Both the position numbers and the translations under genes were made by a program. Positions 34,463 through 47,336 of a DNA stretch of 64,000 nt are shown piece after piece (position 1 is the stretch's first letter; the number at the start of each line of letters is the position of its first letter). This stretch comes from Coleophoma eucalyptorum. Taxonomy: Eukaryota; Ascomycota; Leotiomycetes; Helotiales; Dermateaceae. Below the pieces are notes generated by a model that saw only the letters and a program-made list of their open reading frames with translations, had not been told where the DNA came from and made no database searches. The DNA lies in NCBI GenBank assembly GCA_026120035.1, contig JALRME010000026.1, forward strand, positions 186,001 through 250,000, written 5' to 3'.

Positions 34463-36775
34463 TCATGCATCCGTAGCAATATTCTCCATTTCCTTCTTCG
34501 CCCTCTCCAGAACATCGATCCAAATCCCTGGTCTTTGCACCCTCTCACTCCCCACGCGCTCGGCATGCATCCCCCAATGAAGTAGTAGATCTTCCTCTCC
34601 CCATTCGGCCATGCCCATTAAGCCTACAGGAATCTCCGAGCGATCAGAAGTCTTTTTATCAGCTGGCACGAACCCCGCTGGAACTGTGATAGAAGGCAGG
34701 CCTAGGAAATTTGCCATCCACACATACTCCATGGTCTTGAGCGTACGGTCGCCATCGCTGACGCCGAATTTCATCTCTATATTGCTGGCGACGGGCCAAC
34801 CTTCGCAAGCTGTTGTAGGTGTCACAATTACCATTCCGGGATATTCGGCCCAGAGGTAGGCAAGATGTTGCATGAGGCACCGACGGAGCTTTTGGGCGAG
34901 CAGATAATCCGTCGAGGGGGTCACAGTGCCAAGGGCGAGTAGAATCTTGTTAGCTGGTGTTAGACCGTGGGTCTTTGGGAGGAGTGTAGCGGCGTCCGTG
35001 AGCATGGTCAAGGCATGGGCAATCTGACCTTCGACGAGGAAAGGAATTTTAATTGGAACTAATTTGTAATCGTGTTCAGCGACGAGCTTATCCAGGAGAC
35101 TCCGGCAGCGGTTCTGCACCAGAGGTGTCGAGCACGCGAACCATTCTTCAGGGATCCCTAGAATTTTAGGTCGAGATGCTGAGATGTTGAACGGTGATGG
35201 GGCTGCGAAGTGCGACAATGGATGCGGTTGTGCAATCACATGGTAGAAAGCTGCAAGCGAGCTTATATCTGCTGCGAGGGGTCCGTTGACTGCACACGTG
35301 TTGGAGTGGTTTGCTGATGGCTCGAAAGCTAGACGTCCGTGTGTTGGCTTGAGACCGTAGACTCCACAAAAAGATGCTGGAATGCGGATGCTGCCACCTC
35401 CATCACCTCCCAGCGCGATGGGGATCAAGCCAGCACTCACAGCGTACCCACATCCCGAAGAGCTTCCTCCGGTGTAGTACTTAGTGTTGTAAGGGTTTGG
35501 TGGTGTTCCGTAATTTGGATTGTTTCCCGAAGTATCTGATGGAGGTCAGAGACATCCTTTGAAAGAATGTCATCAAATCATTGCACTTACCTAAACCAAA
35601 TTCATGCATTGATAACTTTCCCAAGATAATCGCTCCCGCATCTTCCATTTTCCTCACACACCAACTCGTGATTTTATCTCCGGGAACTTCCTTGCCGGTA
35701 TAATCATTTTTGGAGCCAAGTGTCGTTTTATATCCCTCCATATCATACTCATCCTTGATCGCAGTCGGTACACCATCCAAAGGACCAAGCGGGCATTTAT
35801 TCTTATAGCGCAATGTAGAGGCCTCAGCTGCTTCGAGGACCATTTCAACCTTGGTGTCAAACCAGCCAATGGAATACTCGCCTGCCGGGTTGAGATCCCG
35901 TCGGATAAGAGGCAATAAAGCTTTAGCGACGGCTATTGGTGTAAGCTCACCACTTAAGTACATCTCTTGATAGTCAGATACGGAGTAGCGCAACTTGGTG
36001 AGAGAGAGTTTTGCAGCGTCGGTATCTCCTTTCGATTCCGAGAGATCCATGGCACCATCGCTTGAAGTAGATGTAGATGAGTCCAGTGAGATGACAGTTG
36101 GATCAAATCTAGGCTCATAGTCCTCGATGTGTGTGCGAATAGCCCGGAGATTTCTGAAACCTGCGTTTCTCCAGATAATGTAGCGTACGAACCCGAGCCA
36201 TTCCATTCTAGAAAGTTATCAGTTTGACTTTACAAACTACCAAGCACGAAAACGTGACTTTCTAAGGGTGAGAAAAACCTACAAGAACGCTCCTGCAACC
36301 AACAGCAACCCTCTCACAGCTGGGTTCTCCTTCCGATCATTCTGGTATGGAATCTCCGGTCTAAGGTATGTTAGCAAAATCTCCAAGTCGCAAGAACAAG
36401 ACGTATATGCAAGGCTTATGCGTTGACAAGAGATTCGCCCCAAATCACTGAAAGACCTCTCACCAACGACCATTCTCCCAGTCACAAAAGTGGCAATCTC
36501 AAGCCTGTCCGGGTATTCTTCCAATCGGGATAGAGACACTTCTCAAGCTGCCATGTCGACGCCGCACATCCCGCTCTTTCCGAGTATCGACCCCTGGAAT
36601 CAGGAGATAGATTGGATGTGACAGAAATGACGAGCAAATGCGACATGAGACTTCATGAAAAAGAAACAGAAACAGCAGCAAGGCAAACGATTCCAGACGG
36701 CAAAGACAGGAACACACACCCTTTCTTCGGCACGGGGTAGTTGATGAACTTCTTGGTCATACCACCCGTCGACAT
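34463..36775 (-). CDS. Amidase-signature hydrolase with N-terminal membrane anchor
   Basis: Exons 36775-36720, 36360-36283, 36207-35591 and 35535-34463 give 607 aa. The Ser-cisSer-Lys catalytic triad is complete: K196 in [11 protein letters not shown]275 in YTGGSSSG and nucleophile S299 in [16 protein letters not shown], with the same 24-residue Ser-Ser spacing as FAAH. Residues about 33-57 ([19 protein letters not shown]) form a hydrophobic segment, so the enzyme is probably membrane-attached, as in fatty-acid amide hydrolases. Fungal relatives are usually called acetamidase or fatty-acid amide hydrolase; the substrate cannot be told from sequence. Introns 2 and 3 (75 and 55 nt) are ordinary. 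Intron 1 is 359 nt with donor GTGTGT, so exon 1 ([18 protein letters not shown]) is less certain. All junctions keep frame (phases 2, 2 and 1). Confidence 0.87.
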
Positions 36776-38628
36776 CTTGTAGTCGGTCGAAGCGCACTAT
36801 GGCGCAGTCCTTAATCTCAGATAATCCAACACTAGAACTATACTTTTGCAGCTGGGCCGTATGGAGCGAGCGAGGCGTATATACAAGGATAAGTATATGG
36901 ATAAGTATATGTCTATGGGAAAAGAGAGAAGGAGAGGGGAGAGGATCAAATAAGGAAGCGAGAGAGGAGTTGGTCATTGTTGCCTTCCCAAAAGACGCGA
37001 CGTTTCTGCGAGTCACGAGCATCCAAGTTTCCAGCAACGTGGTGGACTGAATAGGTTAGATGAGGCGTTGTCGCATGGCCATTGGCCGGTCGGTGACCCG
37101 CTCGGCTGCCACTCTTGCCAGCTCACACGTGACGGGCTAGGTCTGAGAATGATTGAGCATTCATGCGAATCCGTAGGGGCCGACCTTGTGGCTCTGTGTG
37201 AGGAACTGATACCAGCGCTTGGCTGGACGGGCGGATGACGTACAGAAGGTGCCATTTCTTGAGATGAGCAGTTTGATATACGAGATAAGGGTGCGCTGAT
37301 ACCTGTATGGGCTCCCTATTTCACGTTGTTCATGCTTCGTTTCGTGACTGCCGGTGCTGGCGGGGTGGCGTAAGGGAACAAGATGGTAAATGAATGGGTG
37401 TTAGGGACTGGACTACCCTTGATGAGATCATCATTGTTTCCTATCGTAAGCTTCCAAGGCTGCAGATGTCTTGAGTCCTTTGCGACTTTGTAAAACAAGA
37501 TAGTCCCTTCCCATAACTGAATCCTAGCTCGCTTAGCTCCTGCATTTACCTCTCTAATGTTCCATTAGGGGAGAGTACAGTACAACTGGTATGTAGATGT
37601 GCTGTCTTTAATCATCTTTCAACTTTCTGCAGCCATCTCTTCGCTTCTATGTACCATTATACTTACACTTGTTTTAAAATGCTGTACTAGACTATACACC
37701 TAGAAGGGCGTGAGTCGCTTAATTTCTCTCAGCCTACGATAGCTAACTGGACACATTTAGCAGACCTCAGCTGCTCTGAAAGGGAATGTGCCGCTTCCGT
37801 AGAACAGATATCAGAAGCACAGTCTGGACAATACTAGAGTGCGCGTCTCGCCTTCATCGCTTGTAACAGGCTTGCTCATAGTATACACCGATGTCATAAT
37901 CATGATCATTACCCTCTAACGAGCAAGCAGGGGACTAGACATTATCTCAGGAAAGGTCTTTCATTTTTCATTATCTACTACTCTTGATCTTAATCATTTA
38001 TTCCTAGCTAATTCTCCTGCAAACCCTTTCCTTCCCTTCCAGGTTTCAGCTGCATCATGATAGACATTGCAAAATAGAGTCGTCCCAGAATGCTCCCCGC
38101 AATGCAAGTAACGTTAACATGCAGGAAACCGCATAACGTAAAGCAAGAGACTGTAGATGTCCCAAACAAAAACACCAAGAACACCCAGAACGCTTCAAAG
38201 GATATCCCTAAAACAAAAGCTCAAAAGATATGAAGAAGAATCATGAATCGTGAAAATCCACAACTTCCCTTCGCTCTCTCTTTCTCTCTCTCCTCTTTGG
38301 CTCTTCCTCTCCTTGCCTTGTATAGAACCCATAATGTACATAAAACTGACGAACCATGTACCACGATCTAGCGAGGACATGTTCGTGATGATTTGTGAGA
38401 ATAAAAAACAAGAAATGAATTGAATGGAGAACAGATGAAGACCGCCGGCGCTATGCTAAAATACGATGCGGTAGGAGACCGCAATGCCGCAAAGTTCGAA
38501 ATATGGGAGGCGTGATGAAAAGAACAAGAACCATGCAGTTTTGAAGACCGATGAGGGTATCATGAAAACTCCCGTCTTTCGACAACTACCACTGAAGTGT
38601 CATCTTGGAACAACTAATTTTGGTTTCC
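36776..38628. other. Intergenic region upstream of the amidase
   Basis: 1.85 kb including the amidase promoter and the 3' flank of the LRR gene. A CT-rich tract (about 38271-38292) is present. No coding exon recognised. Confidence 0.55.
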
Positions 38629-41267
38629 TCAATCATGTGCGGATATCTGTCCACCCAGTGTTCTTCCGCTGTGTATTGTTTGTTGGCTATTTGCCCTTGG
38701 TGTTGAAGGGCTTGGTCTGGCAGTACTTGCTGGACTGAAGTCTGGGGTGGGATACCCTTGACCGTTGCCTGCTTTTTGTGGATCCCAGTTCTCCTCACTG
38801 AGCACACTAAGCCAGCCATTTCCAACTTCGCTCCTTAGTGCCTCAATCTTCTTTCGGTATATTTCACCGCTAATGTTCCAGTCTTGTTGGTCCTTTGTTG
38901 GTGGTTTGTTCGCAGGTGGATCATAAGGAGAACCAGTCTCGAGAGGCGGTAGGCGAGGAACAACTGATGTATCTATGCGTGGAAACTCTGTAGCTGATTG
39001 TGTTTGCCGCTCAGAATGGACGTACAATGGAACCGTTCGTGGCGACGGATCGGGGCTCACACCATAACCACTATCTGAGGCAGCAGAGGCAGCAGCGGCA
39101 GCAGCAGCTGCAGACTCTTCCATTGAGAACCTTACCCCAGGTTTTGGCTTGTTTGGTGAAGTATCCGTACTCGAAAGGTCCACTATCCTTCGCTTGGGCG
39201 TTCTTCTCCTGCGTCCAGAAGAGCTTCTATGAATCTCACTGGTGGCCGCCATTGGCATTGGCCTTTCTTTACGCAAGAGGTTCGGATCTCGTGGGGCCTG
39301 TTCGATGATTGGCTTGTTCACATCCACCGCGGGAAGACCATAATCGGGAGGCGGTGGCTTTACGACTGGAACATTGGGTTTCTCTGCGACTCGGTCTACC
39401 AAATTTCTCCTTTCAGAATAGCCAGGCCCATATGTGTCGATCAAGATGTCTTCCGTGTATCCCGGTGTCTTCCTGAACAAGTTGAAAACCGTCACTCGAT
39501 AGTTGCTATGCGTCTTGGTGAAAGGATTACCGGTCACCCAGATCTCCCGGATATCTGGAAGTCCCGTCAAGCGGGCGAATTCTGTAGGATCAGTAATTCT
39601 GTTGTCCCGCAAGTCCAAACGTTCCAAAGGGTATAGTCTCTCAATACCAGCAATCGAAATGAGACGATTAGAACGGAGGTTGAGAGCAGTGATGGCGGGC
39701 AGTGGATTTCTGGTCAGGGAGTGAAGAGAGTCAATCATGCAATTTGAAAGATTCAATGCTCGCAGGGCCGTTAGGGAAGCCAGGCTGTCGGGAATCTGTA
39801 CAAACAGATTTGAAGATAAATCAAGGGAGTGGAGAGTATTGGCCAGTGGTGCAAGACTTGTGGCCGACACAGAGGTAAGGCCATTATCTGCCAGACTGAG
39901 ATGCTTTAGGAATCTCCATTTTGAGGAAGGAAGGATGCCCATAGATAAGAGATTCGAAGAGCTCCCTCGGCCATTGTTCCACCCATCAGACAGGCTGGAC
40001 TGTGAGCTTCCAGACCCGGACCTCTTCACTTTGTACGAGCCTCTGAAATGCCCATGGGATGAACCGGTTCGCGAACTTGGAGGTCGGACAGGTGAATTGC
40101 TTCTCGGTCTGCCCTTGGATGGAGATTTTGCACCATCCGAGCCTGATCGTACTAATGATGATCGTCGGGATTCATCGTCATCGCTGTGCGTACGTGGCTC
40201 CGGTGATCCAGGTGATCCAGGGTCGGATGATGCCTTGACAAGTTCAGCATGTGGCAAGGTAGGGCTTCGGCGTGGACTTGAGGAGGCTGCCCACGTCGTT
40301 GTTGGGGACATTTGTGCCTTCGAGGATCTCCGCCGCCTTCGGTCCATGTCGTCAAGTACAATGTGGATTAGTAGGTCTGCTGGATCATCCACACCGGCAC
40401 GCTTCACAGTCAAAGATCTGAGCTGTTCCGCGAGACGGTCCCAGCCAAAGAATTGTCTAATGTCAATATCACTGATCTCCAAAGCGCTGAGGTTCTTGAA
40501 AGCGATGAGAGGTACTGCAGTATCGAAGGGGAATTCTTCGTAGCCTTCGATAAGTCGTGCGCGGCGATCCGGAGCTAGCCGCAGACAAGGAATCTTGGTG
40601 AAAGCCGAGTACAGATACTTCAAATCTGCCTCGATAGCGGCCTTCTGCTTCTCCGTCTTTGCGGCTGATGCTCCGCCGCCGAGTCCGAAGTTTGCCCACA
40701 AAGAGGACATACCAGACATTACACTGCGAACACTGGACACGGAGTGGATAGAGCCATGGTCTGAACCTCTCCCCTTGGGTCGTTGTGACTGACTTAAAAA
40801 GGAGACATAATTGGTGGCTGATGTTTCATGAAGATTTTCTATCCGCACATTCATGGGACCCACGGGGATGCTCAAATCCTCAAATCTAGACAGGAGATAG
40901 AAAAGATGATGGGGTGTCAGGGCGAGTTTGGCAGGCTTGAGATTATGGGAGGCGAAGCTTAGATATGGGAGGGATAAGGCGGCAGCGAGAGTACTTGAGG
41001 TGGTTGCGGAGGAGGCAGATGAGGGTGTGTTTGTAATTGTTGGTGAGGTTGGAACCGCGGTCGCACCAACCGTGCCCGGGTTTTGAGAGCCATTATTAGG
41101 ATTCTTCTGCCGACGTAACTGTAATGCGTTTGCTAAAGCCTTCTCGTGTGTTCGGACAAAGTGCGCGAGGTTCTACAGAGTGATCGAGTCAGCAAGAAGA
41201 GCTGCAAAGGTGGTCCAGAGGGCGGATTTACCTTTATGAAGAACTGCCCATCCTCAGTGTCCATCAT
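38629..41267 (-). CDS. Leucine-rich repeat protein with long disordered regions
   Basis: Exons 41267-41232 and 41172-38629 (59-nt phase-0 intron) give 859 aa. The frame is open from the acceptor with no internal ATG needed: NLAHFVRTHEKALANALQLR leads the second exon. Residues about 365-500 contain tandem LRRs (LKHLSLADNGLTSVSA, LHSLDLSSNLFVQIPDS, LRALNLSNCMIDSL, ITALNLRSNRLISIAGI, LERLDLRDNRITDP) capped by IREIWVTGNPFTK. The N-terminal part has a conserved region with WANFGLGGG and LKYLYSAFTKIPCLRLAPDR. Flanking segments are Ser/Arg/Pro-rich and probably disordered. The arrangement recalls nischarin/STK11IP-like LRR proteins, which bind signalling or membrane partners, but I cannot assign a function. 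ATG 41267 is followed immediately by a second ATG at 41264. Confidence 0.82.
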
Positions 41268-42628
41268 TGAGGATGCATGTGGCCAATATAGAGAAATTAA
41301 AGGATGTGGAAAAGTTAGAGATCAGTCCGCCCGAGGCAAACTTGATCGCAGTCTGATGGGGTGGTGAAGGAGGGTGGTCGTGATGAAGAGAGATTCTAGG
41401 AGGGCGGGAGAGAGAGGGTCTGTACAAGCAGAGCGCGGTTAGCAACAGCCTGATTTTGATTGTGGTACGGATGAGGTGAGATGCAAAGGTTTCTTCCAGG
41501 AAATAAGAGACGCAACAGAAAGCCAAGATCAACCTTGTGAGATCGAATGGCCTGCCTCTACCGGTGTGAACCAATTCTGCAATCCAGCTGGTCGCTCTGA
41601 AGCAGCAGAACGTGCGCAGCAGCAGCCGTTGGAAGTCGGAGGAGCGACGAGATTGAGAGCGCGAGTAAACAGGGGAGTCAACAGCGGACGCACCTTGAGG
41701 ATTAGGGAATGAAGATTCTCGTCGTGATTGTGCTAGGCACCAGGAGCAGAAAAGACTGCCGGCGCTCGCACAGTACAGCAGTAGATAGAATCGGACGGAA
41801 AGGACAGGCGCAGCACCTTTATCAGACAGTCGAGTCGATTCAGAAGTGAGAAAAGTTCTGCCGACGACTCGAGACGTGAAGGTGTTGGTGCTCTGGTGTA
41901 GGATGGGTTAGACCAATAGTGGGGACGTGGTATGGGCTCGGGGTGCTGTATGGATGAGGAGACTTGAGAGGCCCTTGTTGCATATGCATGCATGCATACA
42001 TGCATGCGAGTTGAGTTGAGTTAGGCCCACCGGTGATGCTTGCGCGCGGTGGCTTGGTGGTGTAGGATTGGTATGTGGTATGTGGGATGGGGGATATGGT
42101 TATGCGATGGAAAGGGTAGCGGGCGTGGAAAGCGATGCAAATGCAGACGGTGACCAGCAGTCTACCACGACAGAATTTTCATCGACGCCGACCGTGAGGT
42201 TGAGAGCGGCAGTAGCGAGAAGGAGAGAAGAGGAAGGGCAACGGACGGGTTATCGTGAGGCAGAGCGAAAAATGCACAGCGGCGGAGGAGTGGAGTCGCA
42301 ACACAAGAGTTGCCGGTAGTCACCCACACACCACACTAGGAGGTATGGGCATCAGCACAGGTGAAGGACTTTGTTGACAAGAGGTCGAGTCCGGAGGGGG
42401 GACGACTGGACTTTTGTTGTTATTGATCTTTTTTGCTCTGTTATTGCGGGTAGTTCATTTTGCTTCATTTCGGCGGCAGGGGACGCTGGTCCGTTGCAAC
42501 GTCTGTGCGCCCAGGCTAGCGAGACATCTCGCGCTACTTTCTTAGCAAGACCCTCAATTAATGCTGGACACGCCCGATTGTCCTGATTGAGGTGAGGCAT
42601 GTCTCTGCACCATCATCCTCCCTCAATC

Positions 42629-42665
42629 CGAGTCGAGTCGAGTCGAGTCGTCGAGTTGAGTCGAG
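42629..42665. repeat. GAGTC pentanucleotide repeat
   Basis: Successive GAGTC/GAGTT units with one interruption. Simple-sequence repeat in the gene-poor block. Confidence 0.85.
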
Positions 42666-42773
42666 GAAAGGCCAGAGATCTGTCTGTAACAACCCTTACC
42701 CTTATCCTTACCCTGCCACGCCACGCCATGCCATGCCACCACCATTCCATACCATACCACTCGTTCATGGCAT

Positions 42774-42817
42774 ACATATCATATCATATCATATCAAGCC
42801 ATACTGTACTGTACTGC
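42774..42817. repeat. ATATC and TACTG pentanucleotide repeats
   Basis: About five ATATC units (42774-42797), followed a few bases later by three TACTG units (42803-42817). Both have a five-base period, like the nearby GAGTC repeat. Confidence 0.85.
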
Positions 42818-43411
42818 TCTCCGTACACTGGACTCACTCTACTGTGCTCTACGGCACTCTACGCTGCTCAACCGGACCGTACCATCCAGCAATTGTCTCG
42901 AGCCTCTTTTCCTTCATCACCACTCACAGGCGCCTGCCATCTGGTCCCTTGCTCATCCGCGCGGTACAGTACGGCAGCACAGTAGCCAATCTATTCTTGA
43001 TATTGCCAGTCTTGCTCTTGTCTCGTGCCTGTCGCTGCTGCGAGACCTGTCTCTTGTCGCTCAGCTCACTGCAGACGTCAGCGTCCTCCCTCGCGCCAGC
43101 TCTCATTTCATCTCATCTTCTCGTTGGCCTACGCATCCGCAACCGGCATCCAGTATCATCGAGCCATGCGCATGCCAATCTGTAGAATCTTCAGCAGCAG
43201 CCTAGTAGCAGCCTACCAGCGACCTACCAGCGACAACCGCAGGCTGTGTGCATGGACTGACCCGTGCAACCTGATGTCCAATGGAGCGCCGGTGCAGAGC
43301 CGACGAGAGAGGAAAGAGGGGTCCTACTAGGAATGAAGCGGTTCCAGTGAGTCGCTTCTCAGCCAATAGCGTCCCCAGCAACTGTCCCCGCGGCGGCGAC
43401 AAACTCCTTTT

Positions 43412-43435
43412 TGAATGCTGAATGCTGAATGCTGA
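43412..43435. repeat. TGAATGC heptanucleotide repeat
   Basis: Three perfect TGAATGC units followed by decayed copies (TGAAGTGC, TCAGTGC, TCAAATGC) as far as about 43460. Confidence 0.85.
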
Positions 43436-44766
43436 AGTGCTCAGTGCTCAAATGCTCAATACTCAAAACCCATGCCCGCCGCCTCATCTCATCTCATCTC
43501 GTGGCTCAAGCTCACCTTGCTGTCGCCATCCTCACTAGTCCACGAACCTAACCCCAGCATTCCTCCTCGTCGCGCGCGCCATACTTCACGATGCACTTAT
43601 TGTCGTCGTATCCTTATCCTCACCGTCACTCACCGCTCCGATCCTTCCCCTTTGCCTGCCACTCTCTTTTCTTCATCCTCCTCCCTCCCTCCCTCACTCC
43701 TTCACTCACTACTCTCTGTCTGAAGTTTGCATCCCCTCGCCTCCGCCCATCCACACCCTTGGTTGGTCCATCGGTCGAGTCCCTCCACCAGGGTGTTCGC
43801 TAAAGAAATAAAAATAAAAAACTAAGGGCCCTAAAGCGACAAGAATCAGCTCTGACCAAGAAAGCCCCCCCCCCCAGCCGACAGCAAGGGACCTTAGCGA
43901 TGACAGTGATACCAGACATCGTTCTACCTTCAGCCTCGTGTTCTGGTCAGGTGTCTTGGTGCGGCATCTGCTCCAATTTTCGAGTCGGATCATCCATCGT
44001 GCACAATCGTGGTCTCCTTGCCTCTTCTTAGTGGTTTATGGCCATGGTGTGAACCCTTCCTGAGTCAGTTCGCAGGTTTGCGGGTTGCGGATGTACAGTA
44101 TATCTTCCCTTTCCCACACTTGCTAGTCGGGTGGTGCGCAGTGCGAGCTGGGGGGACGTCTTCGTGTGGTCTAGCGTCAAGTGGCTTGGCTCCTCAACAT
44201 GACAAAGACAGCTTACCAGAGCAGAGATGGTGTGGGACAGAAGCAGACATGACGAGCTTCTGCATCGCTACCAGCCTTGCCATTTGACCAGCCTCATTAC
44301 TGGCGGGCTGCAGATTACCTGGGTGAACGTGCGGGTGCCAGCATTCCAGTTGATAGGATTAAATGATAACCTTCACATTCTCCGAGAAAAGTCTCAGTGG
44401 ACTCGGCTGATGCGTACGACCACGGCGACGGTGCTGCTTTCCGCCTGATCAACAGCACGAACGTTGAGACATCTCACTCATTCTTCCGACCGTGTCTGGG
44501 GTTGAAGCCGGTTGCTGCGGCACCTTCAGAGTACGAGTACGGTACAGAACAGTACAGGACTGGACAGGAAAGGAAAGGACCGGATCGGACAATACGTACG
44601 TGCACACATACATACGACATGAAGTTGTACGATTGAGCCCCGGGGGGATCGGAGTAGTGAGATCGGTTCGCCGTCGCCTCGCCTCCGCGCTCGCGCTGGA
44701 GGAGTGTAGGCCTTCAAGAGCAGGTCGACGGCGTGGATGAATGACAGCGGTGAGGCTGGTAAGTCG

Positions 44767-44806
44767 GAGTCGCAAGTTAGGGTCGCAAGTTAGAGTCGCA
44801 AGTTCA
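44767..44806. repeat. Short tandem repeat (GTCGCAAGTTAG)
   Basis: Three near-identical 12-14 nt units built on GTCGCAAGTTAG. Non-coding. Confidence 0.8.
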
Positions 44807-45293
44807 GTTCTGCCTCCTCTGTTTCATGGTCCAAAGCTAGCGCCAAGACAACCTTAATCGGATCTTATCAGTTTAACGAGCAGAGTCGCACAGACACCGA
44901 CCGACTATGGATGCACATCATTCCGTAGATTCGTCTGCTGCTTCACGCTGGCGGCAAGTGCGCGTACAACCAGCAACCTAGCACGCAACCCCTCATGCAA
45001 CCACTTCGCTTGACTGGTGGTGGCGACCGACCATCGTAGTGTAGAATAGTGTTAGGGTTAGTGTAGCAGCATAATGCAGTATAGTCTGGTGTACTCTCCT
45101 GTGGCCGGAGGATGGCGCATCATCGACGCCCGAATGGATAATCCACGGCTGCCGTTACAGATACAAGCAAGGAAGCTGTGAAGGAAGATCCTCTCGCCCT
45201 TACTGTACTCAGCATCTCGTTTCAGCGCACAGGATCGGATGAAGAGAGCAGAGTTCTGCCGAGCCGAGCCCTCCCATTCCCTTGGGGATCTTT

Positions 45294-45374
45294 TCCGAAG
45301 TCAAACGGGCAAAAGTCAACAGGGCAAAGTCAAAAATCCAAAGTCAAAGGCGGAAGTCAAAATCCAAAGTCACG
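45294..45374. repeat. AAGTCAAA-type direct repeat cluster
   Basis: At least six copies of AAGTCA/GTCAA lie in about 80 nt on the plus strand, including a duplicated block AAAATCCAAAGTCA (starting near 45333 and 45359). Confidence 0.75.
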
Positions 45375-47310
45375 GGACGCGGCACATCCGGAAGGGGCTA
45401 TTGTTTGGATGGAATGGAAAAGCTTCGAGGGACAGACAGGAAGGGTTCAGTACCGCACGCCACCGAACTCCGGGGTGCTTTAAGCTTTGCAGGTGGACTT
45501 CCCACTCGTCTGACCAGCAGTGCGACTCTAAATCGGTCCTGGAGTGCAATTGACGTCAGACTTCTCCATCTCGTCTCTGCAAGCTACAGCCTTGTCGGCG
45601 GGGTGATACGTGGCGGTTTACCCCGCTACAGAAAAATTTCAATTGCTTGGGAGACCTCGGATCGACTTCTTTGATGGACCCTCATTTGCTCATGCGAATT
45701 CCTGCTTGCCGTCTACCGTCCAACGTCAACATCAACATCATGCGTGTATACTTTGCGACTCAGGACTTCCTAGTCGGGAGGCCATTCCACCAGAACTAGA
45801 GCCATTGCCCGGCCTCTGCTTGCCGCTCTGGACTCACCGCGCCAAACATCGTGCGAATGATGGCAATACGGCATCTATGCTGGTGGATCCCCTTTGAATC
45901 CGCTGTCATGTTTCTAGCTTCACCATCTTGTTCGTGGCTCCAGGGCAACCGGCGTTACCTTTGCCATCACCAGGCGCCCGGCCATAGTCCCCATCAGCCT
46001 TGTCCTTGAACACGTCCACTCGTTTGGGTATCCCCACTAGAATCAATCGCATATACAAGCGCCGACGCTTAAGCAAGGAGGTCGTCGCCGCCATTGACCG
46101 CTAGACCGTTGAACGCCGGCGTGGACGGATAAATCTTGGTGATGATGATGACGATACTGTAAGTTCAGAACATCAACAAGCGCGATCATGTCGTTGCTCC
46201 GGATGAAAGTCTAGGTGATGCAGGCGGTCAGTTTGCAGCTATGGGTAGCCTAGTAAGCCTCACTGCATCGTTCTTCGCTGTCTGTAGTGCTTCAGTGCCT
46301 ATTGGCACGACACCAACTCCTCGGCTCTGAATCCTTTGTTTCTGGAGTGAACGAGTTTCGAGAACCCTTTCTGATTGGCAGTGCCTTGGAATTGCTAGTA
46401 AAATGTTCATCGTCTTTGATATACCGCTTTATGCGTGATCTATGAAGAGCATTGAATGCTCTAGATTCTCGAGAGTTCCACAATGACTTCACACAGAACG
46501 GATTACTACACATCTTGGATCGAGCGTTGTCACTTCATACTGGACAGGATCATATCCTGCGAGGCACGCGGCGATGAAGATTTCTAGCTATGATACATTG
46601 CTTTTTCCATCTCGTTCACGAATAATGCTCACCGCTCAGTGCTGAGGACTTGGAACATGGATTGCGCTGCACTTTTCTTCCTGCCAGAGAGATCTTTCAC
46701 ACTGGATCCGCACGAGTCGACGACTATTTTTGTTGTCCTTGTATGCATGATTGTATGCATGAATGATACGCTTTTGTCCCTTACTTCTCTCGAGATAAAC
46801 ACAATCCTGAGTCAGTAGAGAGTCCCATACGCGGGTGGTTATTATAACTCATAGACCAGCGTCTAGAACGGTTGAATGGATTTGAGAATTTTGCGGACCT
46901 TATGTTTATGCTATTTAAAAATCACTTTAGGAACTATATCACTTCTAGTATAATTGGCTATACTGTTGTTACTCATAATAAGAAATGCAGTAGTTCACGA
47001 ACTGGTGAAATGAAAATCGCCTTCGTGGGTATCGTAGTCACAGTCCTACCACTCAAACCCCTCAGTCGCAAGCAAACTCACCCATGAAGAACGCGAGAGC
47101 ACATGCTTGCACCCAAGCTACTCATGCATTGGTACGGAAAACACATCCTTTTGGCTAAGGAGAACTCCCTGATACGGCTGTATACCACCTATCAACGACT
47201 TCCAAAAATCTCCTTCCTATCAAAGTGCAGTTCTGCACAGTCGTGTGATGTGATTCCTCAACTCACCCGTTTCCCTCCGAGGCACTCGACTCGGTTTGGA
47301 TGCACCCTGG

Positions 47311-47336
47311 CATGTATGATGTATGTATGTATGTAG
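47311..47336. repeat. ATGT microsatellite
   Basis: A run of ATGT/TATG units within the gene-poor block, close to a 13-nt poly-C run at 47400-47412. Confidence 0.85.

Noticed and set aside
39737..40543. Plus-strand 268-codon ORF
   Set aside because: Antisense to the LRR protein gene; its open frame reflects the codon bias of the sense strand.
42592..43185. Plus-strand 197-codon ORF
   Set aside because: Runs through pentanucleotide repeats, and the translation is repeat-derived Ser/His/Tyr-rich sequence.
45050..45062. TTAGGG-like telomeric motif (GTTAGGGTTAG)
   Set aside because: Fewer than two full units inside an ordinary chromosomal region; chance or a trivial interstitial match.
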